The position numbers and the translations under genes are program-made. Under the pieces are notes generated by a model that worked only from the letters and a program-made list of their open reading frames with translations, had not been told where the DNA came from and did not search any database. This document shows positions 1 through 5,625 of a stretch of DNA of 5,625 nucleotides, piece after piece. The stretch's first letter is position 1. Each line of letters begins with the position of its first letter. This stretch comes from Actinomycetes bacterium (GTDB lineage: Bacteria; Actinomycetota; Acidimicrobiia; Acidimicrobiales; RAAP-2), in NCBI GenBank assembly GCA_021850345.1, contig JAJZMN010000198.1, forward strand, positions 1-5,625, in the 5' to 3' direction.

Positions 1-1
1 G

Positions 2-780
<779 letters not shown>

Positions 781-781
<1 letters not shown>

Positions 782-786
782 GGGAG
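781..786 (+). promoter_or_regulatory. Ribosome binding site of gyrA
   Basis: AGGGAG lies 8 bases before the ATG at 795 and overlaps the last base of the gyrB stop codon. It fixes the gyrA start, which gives a longer N-terminus than E. coli GyrA. The arrangement suggests tight, possibly coupled, translation of the two subunits. Confidence 0.75.
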
Positions 787-794
787 CACCGGCG

Positions 795-3305
795 ATGGCG
801 AGACGACCGACCAGCACCAGAGGCGCATCGCCGAACGGCAGCGCCGGCGCGCCGCCGGGCGGTGACGGCCCGGGCGACGGCGACGTCCTCGGGTTCATCG
901 AGCCGATCGAGATCCAAGAGGAGATGGAGCGCTCGTTCCTCGAGTACTCCATGTCGGTCATCGTCTCGCGGGCGCTTCCCGACGTGAGGGACGGCCTCAA
1001 GCCGGTGCACCGGCGGATCCTCTACTCGATGTTCGAGCAGAACCTGAGGCCGGACCGGCCCCACGTGAAGTGCGCGGCCGTGGTCGGCGAGGTGATGGGG
1101 ACCTATCACCCCCACGGAGACTCGGCGATCTACGACGCGCTCGTCCGTATGGTGCAGGACTTCTCGATGCGCCATCCGCTCATCGACGGCCACGGGAGCT
1201 TCGGAGGCCCGGGCCCCGACGAAGGCCCGGCGGCCATGCGCTACACCGAGTGCCGGCTCCAACCGCTCGCGCTCGATCTCATGGCGGGGATCGACGAGGA
1301 GACCGTCGACTTCGAGCCGAACTACGCCAACAGCGCGCAGCAGCCGGTCGTCCTTCCCGCGCGCTTCCCCAACCTGCTCGTGAACGGGTCCCAGGGGATC
1401 GCCGTCGGGATGGCGACCAACATCCCTCCCCACAACATGGGGGAGGTCATCGACGCCGCGGTCCACCTGCTCGAGCACCCCGGCGCGACGCCCGACGAGC
1501 TCATGCAGTTCGTGAAGGGACCCGATTTCCCGACCGGTGGTCAGATCCTCGGTCGCCAGGGCGTCCTCGACGCCTACCGCACCGGGCGCGGGTCCGTGAA
1601 GATGCGCGCGATCGCCGAGATCGAGGAGGGCCGGGACGCGACGCGCATCATCGTCACCGAGATCCCGTACCAGACGTCGGTGCCGGTCATCAGCCAGAAG
1701 ATCGACGACCTCGTGCGTGCCGGCGACATCGACGGCATCGCGGAGGTGCTCGACTCCTCGGCCGGGAAGAAGACCCGCCTCGTCATCCGGCTCAAGCGCG
1801 ACGCCAACGCGAACGTCGTCTTGAACAAGCTCTACAAGCACACGCCGTTGCAGACGAACTTCGGCGTGAACATGCTGGCACTGGTCGACGGGGTCCCCCG
1901 GACGCTCAACCTCGCCCAGGTGCTGACGTACTACGTCGCGCACCAGGTCGAAGTGGTCCGCCGCCGCTCCGAGTACCGGCTGCGCAAGGCCCAAGCACGC
2001 GCCCACATCGTCGAAGGCCTGCTCCGTGCGATCGACATGCTGGACGCGGTGATCGCGGCGATCCGGGCGTCGGACGACCGGGCGGCCGCGCGCGCCGCGC
2101 TCATGACCGACCCGTTCTCCTTCAGCGAGGAGCAGGCGAACCACATCCTCGACATGACCCTCGGCAGGCTCACGCGCCTGGGCCGGACGGAGCTCGAGGA
2201 GGAGATGATCCAGCTCCGGGAGACGATCGCAGAGCTCCAGGCCATCCTCGCCGATCCGGCGAAACTGCGCGGCGTGATCGCGACCGAGATGACGGCGATC
2301 CGCGACAAGTTCGCAGACCCGCGGCGCTCGGTGATCACCCACGACCCGGGAGAGCTCGGGGTGGAGGACCTCGTGGCCGACGAGGAGATCGTCGTCACGA
2401 CGACTGCCGCTGGCTACATCAAAGCGGTCTCGGCCGACGCCTTCCGCACCCAGGGCCGGGGCGGCCGGGGCGTCCAGGGCGCACGCCTGAAGGAAGAGGA
2501 CCTCGTCACGAACGTCGTCCACACGACGACCCTCTCGTACCTGTTGCTCTTCTCCAACCGTGGGCGCGTCTACCGGCTCCGCGGGCACGAGATCCCGATG
2601 AAGGACCGCACGGCGCGCGGGACCGCGCTCGTGAACCTCCTCCCCCTGGAGCCCGGCGAGACGATCCAGGCCGTCGTCGAGACGCGCGACTTCCCCGCCG
2701 ACCACTACCTGGTCTTCGCGACGGCGCGGGGCCAGGTGAAGAAGACCGCGTTCAGCGAGTACGACAAGTCCCGCCGCGAGGGGTTCATCGCGATCAACCT
2801 GCGCGAGGGCGACGAGCTCGTGCGCGTCGTCGCGACCGCGGGGGAGGACGAGCTGTTCGCGGTGACCAGCGCCGGCATGACCATCCGGTTCTCCGAGAAC
2901 GACGTCCGGCCGATGGGGCGCGACGCGGCGGGTGTGCGCGGGATCCGTCTTCGCGAGGGCGACGAGCTGGTCTCGCTCGACGTCGCGAGAGACGACGCGG
3001 ACATCCTCATGGTGACCGACGCCGGCTACGGCAAGCGGACCAAGGTGGACCGCTTCAACCGCCAGGCCCGGGGCGGTCAGGGCGTCCGGGGGGTCCGCCT
3101 CACCGCGAAACGCGGGCGCGTGGTGGCCGCCTTCATGGTGGGGCTCGACGAGGAGATCCTCCTCGTGTCGACGGGAGGGGTCGTCATCCGCACGGCTGTC
3201 CGCGAGATCGCCTCCCAGGGACGCGACGCGACCGGTGTCCGGGTGATGAACCTCGACGACGGCCAGTCGGTGGCCGCGGTCGCAAGGGTCTCGGAGAGCG
3301 AGTGA
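795..3305 (+). CDS. gyrA: DNA gyrase subunit A
   Basis: This is the complete 836-residue DNA breakage-reunion subunit of gyrase, which with GyrB introduces negative supercoils using ATP. Residues 1-33 are a Gly/Pro-rich extension. The catalytic core follows at about 34-500, with ALPDVRDGLKPVHRRIL at 60-76. The quinolone-determining stretch YHPHGDSAIYD keeps Ser110 and Asp114 (E. coli Ser83 and Asp87). The active-site AAMRYTE has Arg149 and nucleophilic Tyr150 (E. coli Arg121 and Tyr122). The loop before it, GGPGPDEGP, looks about one residue longer than in E. coli. A helical arm spans about 383-500. The C-terminal DNA-wrapping domain shows six box-like motifs at residues 553, 604, 658, 708, 757 and 808, about 50 residues apart, as expected for a six-bladed beta-pinwheel. 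The GyrA-box itself is QGRGGRG (553-559), which marks gyrase rather than topoisomerase IV ParC. The long acidic C-terminal tail of E. coli is absent; only SESE remains. The gene lies 13 bp after gyrB and is cotranscribed with it by inference. Confidence 0.98.
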   Translation: MARRPTSTRGASPNGSAGAPPGGDGPGDGDVLGFIEPIEIQEEMERSFLEYSMSVIVSRALPDVRDGLKPVHRRILYSMFEQNLRPDRPHVKCAAVVGEVMGTYHPHGDSAIYDALVRMVQDFSMRHPLIDGHGSFGGPGPDEGPAAMRYTECRLQPLALDLMAGIDEETVDFEPNYANSAQQPVVLPARFPNLLVNGSQGIAVGMATNIPPHNMGEVIDAAVHLLEHPGATPDELMQFVKGPDFPTGGQILGRQGVLDAYRTGRGSVKMRAIAEIEEGRDATRIIVTEIPYQTSVPVISQKIDDLVRAGDIDGIAEVLDSSAGKKTRLVIRLKRDANANVVLNKLYKHTPLQTNFGVNMLALVDGVPRTLNLAQVLTYYVAHQVEVVRRRSEYRLRKAQARAHIVEGLLRAIDMLDAVIAAIRASDDRAAARAALMTDPFSFSEEQANHILDMTLGRLTRLGRTELEEEMIQLRETIAELQAILADPAKLRGVIATEMTAIRDKFADPRRSVITHDPGELGVEDLVADEEIVVTTTAAGYIKAVSADAFRTQGRGGRGVQGARLKEEDLVTNVVHTTTLSYLLLFSNRGRVYRLRGHEIPMKDRTARGTALVNLLPLEPGETIQAVVETRDFPADHYLVFATARGQVKKTAFSEYDKSRREGFIAINLREGDELVRVVATAGEDELFAVTSAGMTIRFSENDVRPMGRDAAGVRGIRLREGDELVSLDVARDDADILMVTDAGYGKRTKVDRFNRQARGGQGVRGVRLTAKRGRVVAAFMVGLDEEILLVSTGGVVIRTAVREIASQGRDATGVRVMNLDDGQSVAAVARVSESE

Positions 3306-3340
3306 GGGTCGGGACGCCGGAGGGGGTTTTACGGACTTGC

Positions 3341-3362
3341 GGTGCCCCCGAAGGCGGGGCCC
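3341..3362. terminator. Possible bidirectional hairpin terminator between convergent genes
   Basis: GCCCC at 3344-3348 pairs with GGGGC at 3356-3360 around a 7-base loop. Two more G-C pairs form outside it (3341-3342 with 3361-3362) if T3343 is bulged. The hairpin sits in the 60-bp gap between the gyrA stop and the stop of the RodZ-like gene, where a shared terminator would be expected. Neither side has a clear run of U, so it may only stall polymerase, may work with Rho, or may be chance in GC-rich DNA. Confidence 0.35.
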
Positions 3363-3365
3363 TTG

Positions 3366-4463
3366 TCAGTGGCCGGTGCGGACGGTGATCTTGTAAGGAA
3401 CGCCGCGCGGCGCGTACGCCTTCACGTCGCCGGCCGCCGAGCTGATCGAGAGCCGTCCCGCAGTCGAGCCCATCTCCACGACGAGCGACCGCACATGCGA
3501 GAACGTGTGCGAGGCACCGGGGTCGATCACGCCGGCGTACAGCGGCGCCGTCGAGGTGCCGGTGGTCACCTGCATCCAGCACGGTCCTCCCGGGGAAGTC
3601 AGCGTCACGGTGAACACCGGCGCCCGCACGACGAAGGTGGTGCCGGCCGCACCCGTCGTCGGCTCGAGGGCCGCCGTCTGGGCCGCGGCGTGCCCGCTCG
3701 CGTGGGCGGTGCCCGGATTGGTCGACCCGGCCGCTGCCGGGGGGGCGGCGTGGACGAGGCCGATGGTCCGGAGCCACGAGGGCCGCAGCCGGTCGATCGC
3801 GAGCAGGGCGACGCCGGCGAGCACGGCGAGGGCCAGGAGCACGACCACGATCTGGAGGCCGGCGGGCACGCCCCCGCGAGGCCGTCGCCACACCTGGCCG
3901 TCCGGCGCACGGACGGCTGCGGTCACGCCGGTGTCGAAGAACGCCCCCCCGTGGGTGCCCGAACCGCCGACCGCAGGAGCCTTCGCGGTCCCTTGGCGCC
4001 AAGGGGCACCGCCGGTTGTGGTCGGTCCAGGTCCGTCCGGGACCGTGAGCGGACCGAGGGCGGGGATCGCGGCAGTGGGTCCTGTGAGGTGCGGCTCGTG
4101 CAGGGCGGCCGGCGCCCCGTGCCCGCCGTCCGGGCGCGCCGGAGGGCCGAAGGGATGGGGGCCGCCCTTCGTCGGCCAGCGCTCGAGAATGGCGAGGGCG
4201 AAGCGGTCCCCCGGGAGGCCGAGGAAGTCGGCGTAGCGGCGCACCGTCTTGAGCGTCGCCAGACCGTCGGGCCGGTCGAGGACGCCCGTCTCCGCCGCGC
4301 GCAACTGGTCCACCGGGATGCCCGTGCGCTTGCCGACGTCTTGGAGCGAGAGGCCCTGGCGGTTCCGCTCCCTCGACAGCAGCCGGCCGACATCGGTCAC
4401 CGTGAAACCGGGAGCGGGGTCTGGCGCCGCCGGGAGCATTCGACGGTCGGAGCGCAGAACCAC
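3366..4463 (-). CDS. RodZ-like membrane protein (helix-turn-helix, one TM, DUF4115-like domain)
   Basis: This 365-residue protein has the RodZ domain order. An N-terminal Xre-type helix-turn-helix spans about 22-95, with LSLQDVGKRTGIPVDQLRAAE at 38-58. A Pro/Gly/Ala-rich cytoplasmic linker follows at about 97-200. A single membrane segment (LQIVVVLLALAVLAGVALLAI) spans 203-223. A short external Ala/Pro linker leads to a beta-rich domain at about 275-365 whose pattern (CWMQV, then LYAGVIDPGASHTF, then LVVEMGS) fits DUF4115. In RodZ proteins the cytoplasmic part binds the MreB cytoskeleton and the protein supports lateral wall synthesis. Here the residues corresponding to the MreB-contact aromatics seem absent, so the role is inferred from architecture only. 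The GTG start at 4463-4461 is chosen because AAAGGAAGG lies just upstream; ATG codon 9 (4439-4437) lacks such a site. The gene converges on gyrA and diverges from the transporter gene. A membrane-anchored transcriptional regulator is an alternative. The family assignment is fairly sure, the cellular role is not. Confidence 0.85.
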   Translation of the reverse strand: MVLRSDRRMLPAAPDPAPGFTVTDVGRLLSRERNRQGLSLQDVGKRTGIPVDQLRAAETGVLDRPDGLATLKTVRRYADFLGLPGDRFALAILERWPTKGGPHPFGPPARPDGGHGAPAALHEPHLTGPTAAIPALGPLTVPDGPGPTTTGGAPWRQGTAKAPAVGGSGTHGGAFFDTGVTAAVRAPDGQVWRRPRGGVPAGLQIVVVLLALAVLAGVALLAIDRLRPSWLRTIGLVHAAPPAAAGSTNPGTAHASGHAAAQTAALEPTTGAAGTTFVVRAPVFTVTLTSPGGPCWMQVTTGTSTAPLYAGVIDPGASHTFSHVRSLVVEMGSTAGRLSISSAAGDVKAYAPRGVPYKITVRTGH

Positions 4464-4467
4464 CGTG

Positions 4468-4476
4468 CCTTCCTTT
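4468..4476 (-). promoter_or_regulatory. Ribosome binding site of the RodZ-like gene
   Basis: On the minus strand AAAGGAAGG ends 4 bases before the GTG start at 4463, with AAAGG itself 8 bases away. It is the best purine-rich match in the leader and supports GTG over the ATG eight codons further in. Confidence 0.65.
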
Positions 4477-4486
4477 CGACTCTGGG

Positions 4487-4505
4487 GGCGGGCGGAATTC
4501 CCGCC
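4487..4505 (-). other. GC-rich hairpin in the leader of the RodZ-like gene
   Basis: GGCGGG (4487-4492) and CCCGCC (4500-4505) are exact complements around a 7-base loop. The hairpin would lie in the mRNA leader, about 10 bases upstream of the ribosome binding site on the minus strand. Such stems are common by chance at this base composition, so a regulatory role is only possible. Confidence 0.3.
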
Positions 4506-4530
4506 GGCGGGCCGCCCCGGCGATCGCCTT

Positions 4531-4550
4531 CGGCCCTCGAACCAGGGCCG
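4531..4550 (-). repeat. Perfect 7-bp inverted repeat in the leader of the RodZ-like gene
   Basis: CGGCCCT (4531-4537) and AGGGCCG (4544-4550) are exact complements around a 6-base loop. The 10-bp palindrome GGCGATCGCC (4519-4528) lies beside it. The repeat may be a leader stem-loop or a protein-binding site; no function can be assigned. Confidence 0.45.
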
Positions 4551-4575
4551 GCGTCCGCCGTCGTGACCTGCGCAC

Positions 4576-4602
4576 TCCCTACCCGTGACCCTTGCGTGTC
4601 AA
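4576..4602 (-). promoter_or_regulatory. Possible promoter of the RodZ-like gene
   Basis: On the minus strand a perfect TTGACA (4602-4597) is followed after 15 bases by TAGGGA (4581-4576). The -10 match is weak (it lacks the final T of TANNNT) and the spacing is shorter than the usual 16-18. If used, it would give a leader of about 105 bases. Confidence 0.35.
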
Positions 4603-4628
4603 CCGTGTTTCGATTTGACAGACGCAAG
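4591..4628. repeat. Interrupted 12-bp inverted repeat with divergent TTGACA elements
   Basis: The left arm CTTGCGTGTCAA (4591-4602) and the right arm TTGACAGACGCAAG (4615-4628) match over 12 bp when two bases of the right arm (AG, 4620-4621 as one choice) are bulged. The spacer is 12 bases. Each arm contains TTGACA, the ideal -35 hexamer: at 4615-4620 facing the transporter gene, and at 4602-4597 on the minus strand facing the RodZ-like gene. The repeat is AT-richer than its surroundings. It could be an operator for a dimeric regulator, paired promoter elements, or a structured RNA. The matching is seen directly; the function is inferred. Confidence 0.6.
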
Positions 4629-4661
4629 TCGCGGATGGGAGCTCCCCGACGTCCGACCGCA

Positions 4662-4667
4662 GATAAT
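4662..4667 (+). promoter_or_regulatory. Possible -10 element of the transporter gene
   Basis: GATAAT matches TATAAT in five of six positions and stands out in GC-rich DNA; TAATGT at 4664-4669 fits the actinobacterial TANNNT form. Transcription would start near 4674, about 60 bases before the ATG at 4735. No good -35 lies 16-18 bases upstream; the perfect TTGACA at 4615-4620 is 41 bases away, which is too far. Confidence 0.35.
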
Positions 4668-4674
4668 GTGGGTT

Positions 4675-4719
4675 GCCGGTCAGGAGTCCGGCGTCCGGGG
4701 CGGCGACGCGGGGTCGCCG
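4675..4719 (+). other. Two stem-loops in the leader of the transporter gene
   Basis: GCCGG (4675-4679) pairs with CCGGC (4688-4692) around an 8-base loop that exposes AGGAG. CGGCGAC (4701-4707) pairs with GTCGCCG (4713-4719) around 5 bases. The second stem ends 15 bases before the ATG at 4735 and could limit ribosome access. No known riboswitch class is recognised, and chance pairing is plausible at this G+C. Confidence 0.35.
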
Positions 4720-4734
4720 GGAAAGCGGGCGATC

Positions 4735-5625
4735 ATGAAGATCGAGATCCCGCTCGCGCTGGCAGCGAGCGCCTTCACGGCGAGCGCCTCGGTCATGTTG
4801 CGGGCGGCCGCAGCGCCCGCCCCCGGCGAGCTCCGGTTCCGCTTGCGCCTGGTCGTGTTCCTGCTGCGCCGGCCGTTGTGGTTCTTCGGGGTGCTGTGCA
4901 TGATCGGAGGGTTCCTCCTCCAGGTCACCGCGCTGCACTTCGGCGAGCTCACGGTGGTCCAGCCCGTCATCGCCTCGGAGCTCCTGTTCGTGTTCGCCTA
5001 TCTCGCATTGCGACACCGCGCCCGGGTGCGCGGGCGCGACTGGGCGGCGGCGGGCGGCGTCGCCGCCTCGCTCGGTGGCTTCCTCTACGTCGCCGACCCG
5101 ACCGGGGGGTCCTCGACCAACGCCGGGGCCGTCGCGTGGCTCGAGGCGGCCGGTGCCGTCGCGCTCGCGTCCGCGCTCGCGATCGCCTTCGCGATGGCGC
5201 GGGGCCGCCGACGCCGGCCGCCGACGCCGGCGCGCAAGGCGGCCTTCCTCGCCATCTCCGCAGCCCTCGTCTGGGCCTTCGTGGCCGCGGTGGTGAAGGA
5301 GCTGAGCGTCCACGTCACTCAGGGCCCGGCGGCGGTGCTCGCGAACTGGTCCCCCTACGCCCTGCTCGCGTCGGGCGCGGTCGCCATGTTCCTCGTGTCC
5401 AACGCCTTCCAGGCCGGTCCGCTCGCCGCCTCCCAGCCCGGTCTCACGATCGTCGAGCCGGTCGTCGCCAGCCTGCTCGGGATCACGCTCTTCGGCGAGC
5501 ACGTCAGGAGCGGGACGTGGGAGCTCTGCGCCGAGGCGATCCTCGTCGCCGTCCTCGTCGGCAGCGTCGTCTTCCTCAGCCGGAGCCGGATCGTCGGGAC
5601 GGACGACTCCGGCCCGCGCGCTTCG
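4735..5625 (+). CDS. DMT-superfamily transporter (EamA/NIPA-like), 3' end outside window
   Basis: This is an integral membrane protein of the drug/metabolite transporter superfamily; 297 residues are visible and the frame is open at the right edge. About nine hydrophobic segments can be seen, at roughly 4-22, 48-66, 74-92, 103-119, 131-154, 168-190, 207-227, 234-252 and 262-283. Two related stretches show the internal duplication of the superfamily: VVQPVIASELLFVF (74-87) and IVEPVVASLLGITLFGE (239-255). A basic loop, RGRRRRPPTPARK, at 156-168 should face the cytoplasm. After segment nine the visible tail (SRSRIVGTDDSGPRAS) is polar, so little is probably missing. The substrate is unknown; relatives move amino acids, metabolites, drugs or, in the NIPA branch, Mg2+. 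The ATG at 4735 is chosen because the first membrane segment begins at once; its ribosome site is weak (GGGAAAG). An in-frame ATG at 4666 would add 23 polar residues but overlaps the possible -10. The gene diverges from the RodZ-like gene and contains a 13-bp tandem duplication. Confidence 0.85.
   Translation, partial: MKIEIPLALAASAFTASASVMLRAAAAPAPGELRFRLRLVVFLLRRPLWFFGVLCMIGGFLLQVTALHFGELTVVQPVIASELLFVFAYLALRHRARVRGRDWAAAGGVAASLGGFLYVADPTGGSSTNAGAVAWLEAAGAVALASALAIAFAMARGRRRRPPTPARKAAFLAISAALVWAFVAAVVKELSVHVTQGPAAVLANWSPYALLASGAVAMFLVSNAFQAGPLAASQPGLTIVEPVVASLLGITLFGEHVRSGTWELCAEAILVAVLVGSVVFLSRSRIVGTDDSGPRAS
5203..5228 (+). repeat. 13-bp tandem duplication inside the transporter gene
   Basis: GGCCGCCGACGCC occurs twice back to back (5203-5215 and 5216-5228). 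As 13 is not a multiple of three, the two copies are read in different frames, giving GRRRR from the first and PPTPA from the second. The reading frame after the repeat still encodes good membrane segments, so the two-copy state is the in-frame one. The repeat lies in the predicted cytoplasmic loop between segments five and six. Confidence 0.7.

Larger units (their letters stand above)
4464..4734. other. Divergent intergenic region
   Basis: This 271-bp region between two divergent genes shows no convincing gene on either strand. It holds a long interrupted inverted repeat (4591-4628), a leader-side group of small palindromes toward the RodZ-like gene (4487-4550), a TATAAT-like element (4662-4667) and two short stem-loops just before the transporter start (4675-4719). 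No tRNA, known riboswitch or insertion sequence is recognised. In actinobacteria a DUF3566 gene and tRNA genes often follow gyrA; none is found in this window. Confidence 0.7.

Noticed and set aside
1070..3388. Long open frame on the plus strand in another phase of gyrA (772 codons)
   Set aside because: The product is an Arg/Pro/Gly-rich string with no domain signal, while the overlapping gyrA frame has clear family motifs throughout. No second coding function is supported.
4520..4527. GCGATCGC, the HIP1 octamer common in cyanobacteria
   Set aside because: I noticed it only once in the window, and the genes are actinobacterial in character, so it is treated as a chance palindrome.
4531..4550. 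GGTTCGA on the minus strand, resembling a tRNA T-loop
   Set aside because: The stem does not pair in the tRNA register, since the closing pair after the loop would be G-G, and no acceptor stem, anticodon arm or CCA end lies in range.
3184..4575. Minus-strand frame of 463 codons overlapping the RodZ-like gene and the end of gyrA
   Set aside because: Its product is Arg/Pro-rich without motifs, and it overlaps both real genes; the 365-residue frame has a coherent domain order and a ribosome binding site.
4615..4667. TTGACA and GATAAT as one promoter for the transporter gene
   Set aside because: The spacing is 41 bases, far from the 16-18 that sigma70-type promoters use, so they were kept as separate weak elements.
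4579..5502. Minus-strand frame of 307 codons opposite the transporter gene
   Set aside because: Its product is a charged Glu/Arg/Asp-rich string, the usual antisense image of a GC-rich hydrophobic gene; the plus strand encodes a consistent multi-pass membrane protein.

Overview
The window is about 70% G+C, and its genes strongly prefer G or C at third codon positions. It looks like chromosomal DNA of an actinobacterium. The GyrB C-terminus ends in the actinobacterial-type [10 protein letters not shown] tail. The GyrA and GyrB wording resembles deep-branching classes such as Acidimicrobiia more than Mycobacterium or Streptomyces; that placement is from memory and tentative. A gyrB-gyrA pair usually lies near the replication origin (dnaA-dnaN-recF-gyrB-gyrA), but no origin, DnaA boxes or tRNA genes are visible here.

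Layout from left to right. Bases 2-781 (+) hold the C-terminal 259 codons of gyrB, cut by the window edge. Bases 795-3305 (+) hold a complete gyrA, 13 bp downstream and almost certainly in the same operon. A 60-bp spacer with a GC-rich hairpin separates gyrA from a convergent gene at 3366-4463 (-). That gene encodes a RodZ-like single-pass membrane protein: cytoplasmic helix-turn-helix, Pro/Gly-rich linker, one membrane segment and an external DUF4115-like beta domain. Bases 4464-4734 form a divergent intergenic region with a conspicuous interrupted inverted repeat and several smaller stem-loops. Bases 4735-5625 (+) hold a DMT-superfamily (EamA/NIPA-like) membrane protein that is open at the right edge of the window.

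GyrB and GyrA form the A2B2 DNA gyrase, which introduces negative supercoils. The RodZ-like protein probably belongs to cell shape or envelope biology. The substrate of the DMT protein is unknown. Nothing ties these last two genes functionally to gyrase or to each other beyond position and a shared upstream region.

This is mostly ordinary core-genome sequence, and I see no clear novel system. The points worth a second look are: a GyrB Asn at the position where Asp-to-Asn gives quinolone resistance in E. coli; a non-canonical GyrA-box with a second box-like motif in a later blade; a RodZ-like protein that seems to lack the MreB-contact aromatics; a 38-bp inverted repeat between the divergent genes; and a 13-bp tandem duplication inside the transporter gene that is read in two different frames.
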